A stretch of 64,000 nt of DNA from Mycocentrospora acerina. Its lineage: Eukaryota; Ascomycota; Dothideomycetes; Pleosporales. This document shows positions 1 through 11,997 of this stretch, in pieces. Where the stretch lies: positions 186,001 to 250,000 of the forward strand of contig JAKUHH010000303.1 of NCBI GenBank assembly GCA_022701365.1, written 5' to 3'. Position 1 is the first letter of the stretch, and every line of letters begins with the position of its first letter. The position numbers were made by a program, and so were the translations under genes. Under the pieces are notes generated by a model. That model saw only the letters and a list, made by a program, of their open reading frames with translations. It did not search any database and was not told where the DNA came from.

Positions 1-300
1 CCTGTTCTCGACCACACGGACGCCCGGCCCTTCAGTCCGCACACAAGCCCCATCTTCGGTCAGTCTAAACCTAGTAATCCCTACCTCCTGCTCCACAACC
101 AATAGCCCTCCTTCAGCATCGAATTGGATGCTGCGTGGCTCAGTCAGTCCATTAGCCACAACCTGTACGCGAAAGCCCGGAGCAACCGAAGGAGCGGCAT
201 GCTGTGGCGCAATGGTCGAACACGCCGTCGAAGAAGAAGTAGTTTGAGCTTGGGCGGCGAGAAGCACGGCAGACAGAGCTACAACGCGCTTCAAACACAT
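1..300 (-). CDS. Secreted PQQ-dependent pyranose/sorbosone dehydrogenase-like protein, N-terminal part (cut by window edge)
   Basis: Only the first 100 codons are present; the gene runs off the left edge, so its C-terminus is outside the window. The start is the ATG at 300-298, with no in-frame ATG shortly upstream. Residues 1 to about 19 (MCLKRVVALSAVLLAAQAQ) look like a cleavable signal peptide, followed by a short Thr/Ser linker. From about residue 40 the pattern PGFRVQVVANGL then EPRSIQFDAEGGLLVVEQ resembles the first blade of the fungal six-bladed propeller sugar dehydrogenases (AA12/L-sorbosone dehydrogenase-like), secreted enzymes that oxidise sugars with pyrroloquinoline quinone. The calcium and PQQ ligands lie in the missing part, so catalysis cannot be judged. 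Family assignment is from pattern memory. Confidence 0.6.
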   Translation of the reverse strand, partial: MCLKRVVALSAVLLAAQAQTTSSSTACSTIAPQHAAPSVAPGFRVQVVANGLTEPRSIQFDAEGGLLVVEQEVGITRFRLTEDGACVRTEGPGVRVVENR

Positions 301-1904
301 GATGACGTGAGATGGGGCGGAGATGAGCGGGGTATTGCTATGCAGGTACAAAGTCCGGTAGCCGATAGATTTTGTCAACAAAGATTGTCCTTGCACAGTC
401 GGACCAGGAACTTGCAAGACGGGAGATGGTGGCTCAGGTTACAGAGTCTATTCTGATTGTCTTCCATGGCATATATCTACCCCTCACAGTGGCGATTGCT
501 TTTGCTGCCATAACTCTCTCGCAGTCGCAATCGCGCTGCTTGGCCTTGCAATTTCCAAGAGATCCAACGTCATCATTCCCAACAGCGGGGCTTGTCAAAA
601 CGTTCAGAGTCTCACTGGACAAGTGGGGAAGGTGCTGTAAAAGCCATGCATTTATCTGGGGGTAAATCATTAACCGAGGCTGATGAGGACGTGCTTATCT
701 CCGCGTGTTTGCGTTGCTCAGATGCCGTGTTGAGGCTGATGGGAAGCTCCATGGAGTCTGTGTGTCAGGGCCCATGCCCAAGGCACTGTAGAAAACAGGA
801 ATATGCACGAATGCTGTACAAATCATGCAAGCCTCAGATTCCGTCGATCCGCCGAAGCCTTGAGATCAGGAAGTGGCCATACACGGCAGTGCATAACCGT
901 ATTCACATGAGCTTGTGGAGCTACAGTAAATTGCTAACCGAATTATGCATCCTTGGAACGGTGCCTAGCTCGCAAGCCAATGTTATGTGCATTAGCGGAT
1001 GTAACGCGTCTGCTAGCGGATTACTACGATTTCTCAATTACTGCTTTCGTTACGCATTGCGAGAGCTATGAGCATTTGCTGAATATTGACTAGGAAAAAT
1101 GATAATCCTTTGTTTCAGCCAGCCTCAACTCTTGAAAATGGCGTGAACACTCAAAAGGGCCGACGTGTCTCCGTTACAAGCAGGGACAACCCACATAATT
1201 AAGCCACCGGAAGATTCACAGTTGCCGAGCAGCCACTTTCAAGCAAAACAAAAGTATCGTCGTTTAGACATGTTAATAGTTTTTGTATTCGATGATTCGC
1301 TGGCCATCAGGTATCAATTGTTGATTCAGAGGCATCCATGAGTAAGTATTCAAGAAAAAGAAGTAGGACAAGAAAAGAAACCCATGAACCCGCTCGCTTT
1401 TGTACATGATGCCAACGTACTCCAAAGTCTTGTCTTTTCCAGGGACCGAGACCGAAAGGTCCTAGACAAGAGATATTATATATGCCCAAAAGAAGAAGAA
1501 AAAAATCATACACTTGTTGCACCGCTGTCCTGCGCGTCAATAGAAAACGCTCGTGTGTGCTCGAGTGTTGCTTCGTCGCCTCGCTTCATCATCTTTTTCC
1601 ATGTGCAAAGTGAGACAAGTGAAACGCAATATCGCTCCAAATGCAGTTCACTGGCTGGTTGGTTCGTATGAGCCATGTCCAGCCTAAGTAATACAGGGTA
1701 TCGAACCCATAATGGGGGCTCAATCAACGCTCAAACGCTGTGATCCAAATGAGAGATGTCTAGAAGAAATCTTTTGGTTTACCGCCCGGCTCTCCCTGAT
1801 ATCGTAATCCAGCGGAATGCACCTCTTCTGTATTATTATTTGTTATTTGGCTCATCGATCCAGTGTGGTCGTAATGTTGCCGTCGTGTCGTGATAGCTTT
1901 CATG
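301..1904. other. Intergenic region, no supported gene
   Basis: This holds the promoter of the dehydrogenase-like gene on its left side and the 3' flank of the serine-rich gene on its right. The open frames here (for example 592-1071 plus) lack family motifs, low-complexity coding character or splice support. A GGGTTCGATACCC-like arm near 1694 on the minus strand is not part of a complete tRNA. Confidence 0.5.
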
Positions 1905-4900
1905 CTACATCACTGTCATTAGTTTCAATTGTGCCGCTACGTCCGTGGCGAGGTCTGCGTCTCGACGGAAGACGCTGCTGAATGGGGGATCTTCTTGCAT
2001 AGGACTTGTACTTGGACTAGAGTAGAGTCCTTCAGCGTGTCTGATCGCATCTTTTACTTTGTGTGTCAATGTCGCCACGTATGGAACGATGCGTCGTAAA
2101 GTCGCGGTATCGAAGGGGACTTTTTTCGATGATGGAGTGGGTGGTATGTCCCCAACTGGCTCGTAAATGCTTCTTCGTTTTTGCAATGCCTCAATGACCG
2201 AGCGGGCTTTTGCTTCTGAATCTTTGCGTGGTCGCGTTATGATGGGCTTGTGATCCATCGCTTTCACGGGCGCGTTTTGTTTGGCTTTTGGTGGGATCGG
2301 AGATGATTGTGGTGCAAATATGTCGTCGTTCGGTGGCAGAATAGATCTTCGAGGACGCACAGATGGCGAGTTCTTGCCAAAGTCTGCATTCGGTGATCCT
2401 GACTTGCGTTGCACTCGGCTAACATTGGGACTTGTGCCAGTCACATCCTCGAAGGCGTCCTCGTCGAACCCCATGGAAGAACGTGGTGACAGGTGGGGAA
2501 CACCCTCGTGGTCAGCCTCTTGGTCAGCAAGATCTATCATCGCGTCCACCTCCTCCCACATGCCAGAATGTTGCCCTTCGACAATATCAAGCGCAACGGC
2601 GCGTACTCTGTGTTCTTTGAGCTCTTCAATGAGCAGGCCCCATTCTCGTAGCAAGCCAATGTTTGCTAGAACATTGTTCTGTTGCTCCTGAATAGTCTTC
2701 GGTACAATCATGACTGTGCCGCTGTCAATCCTGTTGGAGCCGCCCAAGCTCTCTGCAACGGGATCCTCGTTCAGATCGGAGAAGTCGAAGTCATCGTTCC
2801 AATCCTCAGTCACCCCCTTGCTTCCTACACCCCAGGTACCAAACTTGTTGGTGACTACTGCGCTGCGCTTACCAGCCGCGTCGGGGACAACGGGCACACT
2901 TTGACTGCGGGCATGCAACCCACTAGGCACTCGCCGGCCGACAGATCGACTGTCTCTGCGATTCACGTCCTTTTTTCCATGTACTGTCCGGGGACGTGGC
3001 GGTGTGCGATTGCCCGAGCTCTTATCAGCAGGTTGTTCAGACCAGTCAAATATGCTGCTGCGTGCGTCTTTGTCCCCGTGGTCGGAAACTAGACGCTGTG
3101 TGGTGACCGGCTTTGGACTTGGGCCAGGCGCAAACATGCGAGGCTTTTGTGGTCGCAGTGAGACTGGCGTGGTAAGGTGGCTAGCTGGTGGAAGATCAAT
3201 CCAGGGGTCTTCATTATCCTCCTCAAGGGACCACCTACTGCTGCTGTCATCATCTCCCGCCCGCGAGTCCCATTCTAGTGTGCCAAGTGAGAGTGGCTTT
3301 GGCATGTCTGGGGGTGACGATGGTGCAAGCTTGGGGAACAGAGGTGCGCTATGCGTGCGCGACGTGTTGGGGGTACCTTGTGGAGAGAACTCTGGACGGA
3401 CTGTTCGAACCGGCGTGGATATACTTTCGTCCTCCTCGCTGATACTCTGCTGACCTGGAGTACCATTGGCCTCATAACCTTCAAACGAATCTGAAGGTAG
3501 CAAGTCTTGTAGAGCAGTGACCTTGGTCTTTGAAGGAGGTGACTCGTCAAAGATAGTTTCAATACGAGGCCCGCGTGCGCCACCCGACGTGCTTCTAGTT
3601 GCGCCGGAGACACTGCGAGTTGCGCCGTCAGTCCGTAGCGAATCATAAACGGTATCGCTTTGGTAACCCGCGTCGTCCTCGTCGCAGAAACCCAACGCGC
3701 GGAGGTCACTATCTGACGAATCGACCAATGTCGAGGCTTGCTCAGACGGGGCCATTGAGAAGCGAGATGGGTGAACCGCTGATCCCGCTAACAGACTAGG
3801 CGATACAGATGGCTGATTGGCTGTAGACGCGGCTGGGGCTATGCTGTTCAGCTGAGGCACACCCGCCAAACTGCTGTCATCAGGGACGAGGCTCGGCGAC
3901 AATGAAGAGCCTCCAAACCCTTGGGATCCACCATGGCTATGCGTGAACCCTGGATCGGCGACGCCGGATGATGTCGCAATCTCCCGTCGAGCGCCCGCAA
4001 GCACTGCCTCTGTTGATAAGTCGCTTCGCGCAGCGTGCTCAGCGTGCGAGGTGCTGCTCCGCCGTCTCCCCATGGTGGGTACAAGAGGAGCAGATTTGAC
4101 GCGCTGGCTTACCTTGCGCGAGAGCCTCGCTGTGAGGCGCTGTGTCTTGGCGGTGGTGACCGAGGTTAGAAGTTCAGTGACGGAGAAGGAGCGTCTGGGC
4201 CGCACTGCATGCTGAGGAGCATCTGGCGCGCGTTGGCTCTCAGTGTAGTTTGGTGGCTCGGCGGTGGATGTGACCATGTTGGCTCTCATGCTAAACGGGG
4301 TGCCTGGCCTGCTCACAAAGTACGTACTTTCACCGTCTTCACTAGTCGACCTATCCATCTCCAATGCGCCTGACGATACTGAACGGGCAAGCACCAATAC
4401 CGGCTTGTGCTTCTCATCTGCGAATATCCGCCGGAAGCCTCTTGCACCCGCCGAAAATCCCGTCCTCTTGGCCAATGTCTTCTCTTTTGCAACTCTTGCG
4501 GTGAAGAACTGAGCATACTCTGCTTCGCTATCTGTGCTCGATGCAGTTGGCGGCAGGTCGTCCACGGACGGAGCTTCAGCGGTCATTTCCAGCATCACAG
4601 AATGGTGCTGCAATGTCGCAGACCTTGCATGGCTAGTAGCAGGGCGACGGAATGTGGGCCGGAGTAATCCAGAGCTATTCGGAGGCGCTTCGTGAGGCGC
4701 GCGCACAGACGACGATCGCTTCACCAGCTTGTTTGGCGCTGTTGGGGAAGGAGCGCGTGTCCCCACCACGATGGGTGCAGTCGAGCCGTCACGCGAAAAC
4801 GCCATTGAGCCATTGGAACACGCTATTGAGGGGGACAGTGGCGGCACAGGGCTGGAGGCTCGGCTTGAGTGTTGTGAGGTCGATATTCCCGAGAGGCGCT

Positions 4901-5505
4901 TGATCCACGAGGTCCTTCGCGACGGAACATCGCCAAGGTCACTGGGCGCATAAACATTCACGCTGCTGGAGGGCAGAGTCACATTGTCGCTTGTCATCCT
5001 CCTGGCAATTCGTCGCTGTGGGCGTCCATCCTGGCTAATTCGAGTCGCGACCGACATGCGCGAGCTGGGAGCGACAGAGATAGGGGCACTGAAGGAGGGA
5101 GCGGTCGTCGTCGTCGTGAGGGTCTGTACGGCGGTAGGCATTGATCTGAGACCTGAATCGCGTGCCAGAGCGGCTGCCTTCTTGTTCGAGTTCGTGTGGG
5201 GGACGTCAAGGGGGGTTCGTCCTATACCCAAGCCGACGGCTGATGCACCAACGACTGTAGCAGTTGCACAAAGCTGTATGACAAGAATGTGTCAGTCATG
5301 ACACCCAGTACGACATGAATATGAGGTATAACACTGTGCGACAAAGCAGCCTGCCGCCATTCTCAAAAGCAGAAGCAGGAGCAGCATCGGCGGCAGCGTC
5401 AAGACATATCAAAACAATATCGATGAGCATGGGCTGAAGTCAATGCGATGCGACGACTTGCAGGCAGAGGAAAGGCTGTGTAATTACCGTTGGAACAGTT
5501 TTCAT
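1905..5505 (-). CDS. Very large Ser/Pro/Thr-rich, probably disordered protein (unrecognised)
   Basis: Proposed two-exon gene: exon 1 5488-5505 (MKTVPT) and exon 2 1905-5273, joined over a 214-nt intron (GTAATT donor, CTGAC branch, ATACAG acceptor); about 1128 residues. Without the small first exon the open frame has no ATG near its beginning, which is why I add it. The join creates an N-terminal hydrophobic stretch (ATATVVGASAVGLGIG) that could be a signal anchor. The rest is dominated by Ser, Pro, Thr and Arg with many RRxS-type phosphorylation-like sites. A few blocks look folded or conserved: an acidic aromatic patch WNDDFDFSD, a following helical block around IGLLREWGLLIEEL, and a C-terminal helix LRRIVPYVATLTHKVKDAI. 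I do not recognise the family; a cytoskeletal or septation scaffold role would be a guess. The 5' exon is the least certain part. Confidence 0.72.
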
Positions 5506-7411
5506 TCTCGTTGGAGACCAAACCGCCAGAGAGGGCTCACTCGACGAGGCACCTGTGGAGATGCCGTTCGCATTATGGCTTGGAACCACGAGCGAGCTGC
5601 ACGACGATGAACGAACGGACAGCGTGAAATTAGAGGGGTTCAATTATACGGCCGGGAAACGTGCTGCATTCCGGAGCAAAGCGACGAAGAGCGGCAAAAG
5701 CATCCACAGCGGGCTGGAACAGAAGAACGGAGCTTGAAAGAGAGAGAGGCGGACAGAGGTCTGAAGAAATCCAGTGCTTGTTGCTCCTAGGATCTACCTA
5801 CGTACAGAACTACCCAGGCCCCTTTAAGTCTAGTTTGTACTTTGCCGATGATTTGGGCTGATGGCGGCACGTCCGAAACATGACACGGAGTCGACACAGA
5901 CCGCACTCATGCTACGCTTTGCTCCGTCATAAGGTCATTGCTCGCGCTTGAGAATATTATCTAACAACCAGTACATGTTGAAAATTGGAGAGTGGGCTTT
6001 GCATACACCTCAGCGCGCAAACGCTGATGGTATGAGCCAGCTGCAGGACCCGTGTATCACCTACCACGTTGCGCGAATCTGCGTTGGAGATAGCGCCGAG
6101 CAACAATCAACAAGAATCAAGGACGATGCACAGAACAGGACCTCTCGCTACTGAAGCGCCTAAAATAGTCCTACCATGATACAATCCCGGTCCATCGTAA
6201 CGCAGAGCGGTGATTCGTGATCGGTCGCCTGGAACGAGGTTGCGGGTTCCCTGCAAGCGAGTGGAGATTGTTTACTCAAGTGCTGATGATCCCGGCGTGC
6301 AGCACATATCAACCGGTTCATGTACGATATCGTAGCTCTTCGGCTATGGGGTGCGAGGCACGCTGTTGCATGTATTGCCATGGAGCTTCTACCACTTCTT
6401 CCGCGTGGTCGACTACATTCGTATGTGCGGCCCATGTGCGCCATACGATTGAGTCGGAAGCATGTTCAGCGAAAAGTGATGTAGGAATAAGGTCATTGAT
6501 GCACAAGGCCTCATGGTTGTTCAGGCCGGCCCAGGTCACCTCGCCAATTGCAGGAACAGGAATTGCCTTCTGCATCAGGATCCTGGGCATCCTGGACGCC
6601 GAAACGGGGAGCTCTTCAGCTCCGAGATCAGAACAAGGGTAGAGGAAAGGACGGGACCGGATGTCCCTGCCAGCGCGTTAACATAGTGAATTCTCTTCTC
6701 CAGCGCGTTGTCATTGAGATGCGGACAACCGTGGTTCCTTGCCGTGTTGCATATATGTGCCGTTTGTCAATGTTCGGAGTGTATCGTATTTGACCGCCAA
6801 TATGTCGTCACTTGTTTTCACAAAAGTTGGAATGGGACGCAGAGATTAGCATCGTGTTAATCTGTGGAGGCGCCGTGCTCATCACTCTGGGGAACGGCCG
6901 CGGCAAGCATCAGACCTTCCAGCAAGAGGGCGTGTTTGGCTTGCGCGGTTTACCAACTGTTTGTGGCTAATATGCGGTCTAAGAAGCTTGGCAAACGCAC
7001 GCAACCAGGGCGGCAGAGATTCGCGTCGCCGGGCACCCCAGAGTAAATCGTACGCTGTGCAGCCAGAGGCGTGTTGTGCAGACAGCCTCTGTTATGCAGA
7101 GATTCCCAAGTGCGTTTGATAGCCAAGCAATCGCTCCGCGCTGATTGGTCTTGGTCATCTCTTCGAGAAAGGCGCGCCACTCCACACTTTGTCAGAATTG
7201 CTTTGTTCGCTGGACGACCTGCTGTGGCACTCGAGCAGCGATTTGAAACATCCCTACTGCCCCGCTACGACACCAGGAAGATATTTGCGAAACGGTGTAG
7301 TGTTATTACGTGTTCAGCACTTCGCGCCGAGCCCAGCGACGCCACCACACAGGCAATAATCAAACGTTGTAGCACAAAGCGTTTCTCCCTACCCGAACGT
7401 CAGCCGCGACT
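5506..7411. other. Intergenic region, divergent promoters
   Basis: About 1.9 kb between the starts of the serine-rich gene (minus) and the ABCF gene (plus). Short open frames occur on both strands but none has a recognisable domain or a consistent spliced extension. I see no repeat or RNA gene in it. Confidence 0.5.
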
Positions 7412-9772
7412 ATGGAGACTGAAATCAGGACCCGGATTCCCAACATTGACCCCATCCTATCAGAGTACTCGGTGGGGTATCTGACCCATGCTGCCAGTTC
7501 ATTCTCTTCTGATTCGGACCCAAATGCCCCTTCCCCGCTTGAGGAGGCTGCTGCGGCCGTGAGTGCTTTATTACTCTCTGCTTCTGGAGACCTCTCAAAT
7601 CAGAATGAAAAAGCTATTCAGGAACTCGTCGAGAAGTTTACCTCGCGCCTGAGCGCAGCAAACGCCCAAGATGGCGAACGACGGCAAATGGCTCCTTCAG
7701 CCAAGAGACTTGATCAGGCTGTCCACGTGGGCTCACGCGGGAATATGTCTGCCACCCTAGGTTTGGCAGGTGGCGCTGTTGACCTTGAAAGTGCCAATTC
7801 ACGTAAAGTTGAGTCTAGGGTCGACCGCAAGAAGCTGGAGAAGGCCGAGCGCAAACTGCGCGCCAAGCAGGACCGCAAAGAATTCAAGAATGTCGAATAT
7901 GAGGCCTCGAAACTTCTCAACGAGCCCAATGAGGCACAGAGTTATGAAGAGTTCTACATGGCCGTCAACCCGTTGCAAGTCGGCTCTGACTCTAGCTCGA
8001 AGAGCAAAGACATCAAGATTGATAGTTTCGATATCTCTATACCTGGTCTACGCATTCTTACTGACAGTTCACTGACTTTAGCCTACGGCCGGAGGTATGG
8101 TTTGGTTGGTCAGAACGGTATTGGTAAATCTACCTTGCTTCGAGCTCTTGCTCGTCGTGAGGTTTCGATTCCCACGCACATTTCGATTCTCCACGTGGAA
8201 CAAGAAGTAAGTCTATGTGTTTGCAACTTTGTATTTTTGCCTATTAACAACCACGCAGATCACGGGCGACGATACACCTGCTCTCCAAGCTGTCCTAGAC
8301 GCCGACGTATGGCGAAAGCATCTGCTGAAGCAGCAAGAGGTACGTGAATAATGAACGATCTAATGGAAGTTGCCTAACAGTCGTAGAAAATCGGCAAGGA
8401 GCTGAGTGAGCTGGAAATCGAGCGTGCAACTATGGCAGACACATCGGCCGATGCTGCAAGATTAGATACGCAGCGCGAGGGTCTCGACACTACTCTAAGT
8501 GACATTCACTCCAAACTCGCGGAAATGGAGTCGGACAAGGCGGAACCCCGCGCAGCCAGCATCTTGGCTGGTTTGGGTTTCTCAAAGGAGCGTCAGCAGT
8601 TTGCAACCAAGACGTTCTCCGGAGGTTGGAGGATGAGGTTGGCTCTGGCGCGAGCACTTTTCTGCGAACCGGACTTGTTGCTGCTCGACGAACCGTCCAA
8701 CATGTTGGACGTCCCATCGATTACTTTCTTGTCAAACTACCTCCAGGGTTACCCCAGCACTGTTCTCGTAGTATCTCACGATCGAGCCTTCTTGAACGAA
8801 GTGGCAACCGACATTATTCACCAGCACTCGGAACGTCTAGACTACTACAAGGGTGGCAACTTTGATTCCTTCTATGCCACCAAGGAAGAGCGCCGAAAGA
8901 CTGCGGCACGTGAGTACGAGAAGCAGATGGGCGAGCGTGCGCACTTGCAGGCGTTTATTGACAAGTTCCGATACAACGCAGCCAAGTCGTCCGAGGCGCA
9001 GTCGAGGATCAAGAAGTTGGAGCGTATGCCAATTCTGCAAGCACCAGAAGCAGAGTATACTGTGCACTTTAAATTCCCCGAAGTGGAGAAGATGTCGCCT
9101 CCGATTATTCAGATGAGCGGGGTGACATTCGGCTATAGTCCGGACAAGATATTGCTCAGAAACGTTGATCTCGACGTGCAGCTCGATTCTCGTATTGGTA
9201 TTGTAGGACCCAACGGAGCGGGTAAGACGACAGCTTTGAAGCTACTCATCGGTGCGCTACCACCGACTTCTGGTTTGATTTCGCAGAACCCTCGGCTGAG
9301 AGTGGGCTTCTTTGCGCAACATCACGTCGACGCTCTGGATCTCAACGACAGCGCCGTGGGCTTCATGGCCAAGAACTATCACGGACGGGCAGACGAAGAC
9401 TACCGGCGTCACCTGGGCGCGTTTGGCATCACGGGCATGACGGGATTGCAGAAGATGGCGCTGCTATCTGGAGGACAGAAGTCGCGTGTTGCTTTTGCAT
9501 GCCTGGCGTTGACGAACCCGCACATTCTGGTCTTGGACGAGCCTTCGAATCACTTGGATATCGAGGCCATGGATGCGCTGTCGGATGCGCTGAACAAGTT
9601 CCAAGGTGGTGTGCTCATGGTCAGTCACGACGTCACGATGCTGCAGAACGTATGCACCAGCCTGTGGGTGTGCGACAACGGCACGATTGAGCACTTTGAC
9701 GGAACAGTCAAGGACTACAAGCGGAGGATCACGGCGCAAGCCAACGAGGCTGGCGTGGTGCAGAAGCACTGA
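7412..9772 (+). CDS. GCN20: ABCF ATPase, Gcn20 type
   Basis: Three exons: 7412-8206, 8259-8339, 8387-9772; introns of 52 and 47 nt; 753 residues, matching the roughly 750 residues of Gcn20/ABCF3. In yeast Gcn20 works with Gcn1 on ribosomes to activate the eIF2-alpha kinase Gcn2 during amino-acid starvation; it has no membrane segments. Visible here: an N-terminal helical region with a charged coiled coil (about 130-180); first ATPase cassette with Walker A GQNGIGKST near residue 232, signature FSGGWRMRLALARAL and Walker B LLLLDEPSNMLD; ABCF linker rich in Lys/Glu; second cassette with Walker A GPNGAGKTT near 566, signature LLSGGQKSRVAFA and Walker B ILVLDEPSNHLD. The start METEIRTRIPNIDPIL fits the family N-terminus. 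The alternative acceptor at 8380 for intron 2 would introduce a stop, so 8387 is chosen. Confidence 0.95.
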
Positions 9773-10795
9773 GGGGTGTTTTGGACGACGAGTGCAGGAG
9801 GTAGATGGCAGGTCAGATGAAGACATGAACATGGCATGTAAAATGAGCGTGGCATGTAAAATGAACGTGGCATGTCAAATGAACGTGGCATGTAAAACGA
9901 ACAATGGCGAATGTCCAGATGCAGAAGTTGCAAATGCAAGCGAGCCGCGAGTAGAACAGTACAAGCACAAGTGGTGGTGGTGGAGGTGGTGGACGACGCC
10001 TGGTGGAGCGCTAATCTCGCTGGATTTAATTCATGATGCGCATGGAGACATTGTGATGGGCGTGCCTTGCCATTTGCTGCAGGCGCTGGGGGCGCTAGGC
10101 CCAAACGGCAGGCGCTGGGGGCCATTGTCAGTTCACCGCACCGGGCCAGCAGCACCTTCCAATCTTACGAGGAGCTCGGTGCTAGATCGTCGACAGCCCA
10201 GACACGCAAACATCGCGCCCTCACGCCGCCCCTTGCCCTTGCCGCCCGACTCGAATGCCCTTTGCCCGCCCGCCATCGCCCCGAGCTCGCAACGGCCCCA
10301 TTGACCGCACTCGTTAGCGGCCTGCCCCCTTCACGCCCGCCGACTGCCCGCGCGACACCACCACGCCGACACCACCACACCGGCACCTTGTCGCGCTCGC
10401 AGCCTCGCACTCCCCACGGCTTGTCCGTAGCCACTCTTTTGCCTCCGACCCCGACCCCCGCCGCCGCCGCCAGCGACCACGACCACGACCACGACGCGTC
10501 CCGTCCTCGGTACACGGCCACGGCCACGGCTCCCGCAACCAACGCCGTCCTGACAGCTGCCGACTCGCCCTACCCGCCGCCCTTTTCGTCGCTCTACTTT
10601 GCGCCCGACGCACACGACAAGCCCGAGTCCCCGCCTGCCTTTGCTGCCGCGCCCCCCTTTACCCCGTCCTCGTCGTCGACTGCCACCGCCGCCGCCCCAA
10701 CCAAGCACGGCGCCAGCACAAAGGACGCCGACGACGCAGAACCGCCCCCGCCCTACAGCGAAGGCTCCAGCCCCCTCGAGTCGTTCAACTTCGTC
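9773..10795. other. Spacer between GCN20 and the Whi2-like gene, including probable unannotated 5' coding sequence
   Basis: The left third contains the 18-bp minisatellite. From roughly 10200 the sequence is very C-rich, and the frame that runs into the Whi2-like gene is open from 10067 with Pro/Ala/Ser/His-rich translation but no ATG. The translation just before the chosen ATG (PPPPYSEGSSPLESFNFVM) looks like real protein, so the true start is probably upstream, perhaps on another exon. Confidence 0.5.
9833..9904. repeat. Minisatellite, four copies of an 18-bp unit
   Basis: Unit GGCATGTAAAATGAACGT repeated four times in tandem with single-base differences (AATGAGCGT in copy 1, TGTCAAAT in copy 3, AACGAACA at the end of copy 4). 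It begins 61 bp after the GCN20 stop codon, so it probably lies in the 3' untranslated region. Confidence 0.9.
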
Positions 10796-11997
10796 ATGGC
10801 GTCGGCAGGAGGCCCCGCGAGCATCATCACCCAGGTGTCGCAGTCGAGTGCAGGCCCGCCCATCAACACGCTGGGCGCGTCTGGCACCGACGAGAACATC
10901 ACCCTCGAGCTCAGGTGAACGGCAGCGCCCCGCGAATCCTGCCGCCCCCCAGTGCTGACTGTGCCCGCAGAGGAACCCGCTTCACGCTGTCTAGAGACGA
11001 GCTGCTGACTCTGCCCGAGTTTGTCCTGCTCTCGCTGTTCCCCAATGGCCTGCTCCCAGACGGTCACATGAACTCGTACCATGATGGAGATGTCTACCCA
11101 GTCGACGTTGGTGCCCCCGATTCTCCCAGCCCTCCGCCCAGCCCTCCCCCCGGCTCCATAGCCAAGATCCTGTACCACCTCTCCAACCCCACATTATACT
11201 TATCTGACAATATCTATCCTTCACAGTACGATCCCACGTCTCTCCACTACATGCTCGACTTTTTTCGCAATGTAGCCCAGACCATCCCCGCCTCGCCTCC
11301 ATCGCCAACTACCTCTTCTGACCACGCTGCCGAGGCGATACCCATTGAGCCTGCGCCGGGCTCTGCCAGGGACATGTTGCAAGACCGCGCTGGCATCATC
11401 GTTCTCCGCGAAGACCTCGACTTTTATGTGATTCCACCCTTTCGCGACATTACCCAGCCAGAGATGCTTGATGTCAAGCGAGCTGCTGGAGAGGCGTTAT
11501 TAGGACAGGGCGGCATCTTCTCTGGGCTCAGGAAGAGCGAAGAGCCAGGAACGACAGAGCAGCATCTCATCGAGATGTTGACTGCGGGGTGCGCAAAAGT
11601 CCCCCCACTCTTGACTATCATACCCGCTAACCACTACATGACAGTGGCTTCAATCACAACGACCACTGGGGTCACCGCTCAGGCGAGCCAAACAAAGCCG
11701 TCATCTGCAGCATTGCTCTTGCCCGTCTACGCACTGATATCAAGGGCAACGATCTGGCTAACAGCAACGCCGTCGGAATGGCACAGAAGCTGCTTCTTTT
11801 CTGGAGGAAGCCCGCTCGCCGATGCTGGTGGGAAGGCGTTGAGCTCGACAACGTTAAGGGTGTTGAAGGCAAGCTCAAGGTGTGGATTAGGAGAGTATGG
11901 ACGCTTGAGATGGTACGTCGTCCTCTTTGCGCTTACTTTGTTTTTCTTTTGGAGCCAAACACTAACCACATTCACAGAGTGTCATCGGCCTGCGTTA
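10796..11997 (+). CDS. Whi2-like BTB/POZ growth-regulation protein
   Basis: Exons 10796-10914, 10971-11106, 11227-11588, 11645-11912, 11977-11997; 301 residues from the first in-frame ATG. The BTB fold is clear: ITLELRGTRFTLSRDELLTL, then FVLLSLFPNGLLPDG, then DGDVYPVD joined to YDPTSLHYMLDFFRNV. The downstream segment LREDLDFYVIPPF and the C-terminal tail ending SVIGLR match the fungal Whi2-like family, which in yeast acts with the Psr phosphatases in stress and nutrient-dependent growth arrest. Intron 2 (11107-11226, 120 nt) has a weak GTTGGT donor and is open and in frame, but it interrupts the BTB core and carries a good CTGAC branch and TTCACAG acceptor, so I remove it. The N-terminus is uncertain: proline-rich in-frame sequence continues upstream without an ATG. 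Confidence 0.8.

Noticed and set aside
592..1071. 159-codon plus-strand open frame
   Set aside because: No recognisable domain and no splice-supported extension; its start is a common intergenic ATG/alternate codon.
1680..1760. Possible tRNA on the minus strand (GGGTTCGATACCC arm)
   Set aside because: No matching acceptor stem, D arm or anticodon stem at proper spacing; probably chance or a decayed copy.
10165..10708. Overlapping minus-strand frames upstream of the Whi2-like gene
   Set aside because: Arg/Gly/Val-rich shadow translations of C-rich sequence.
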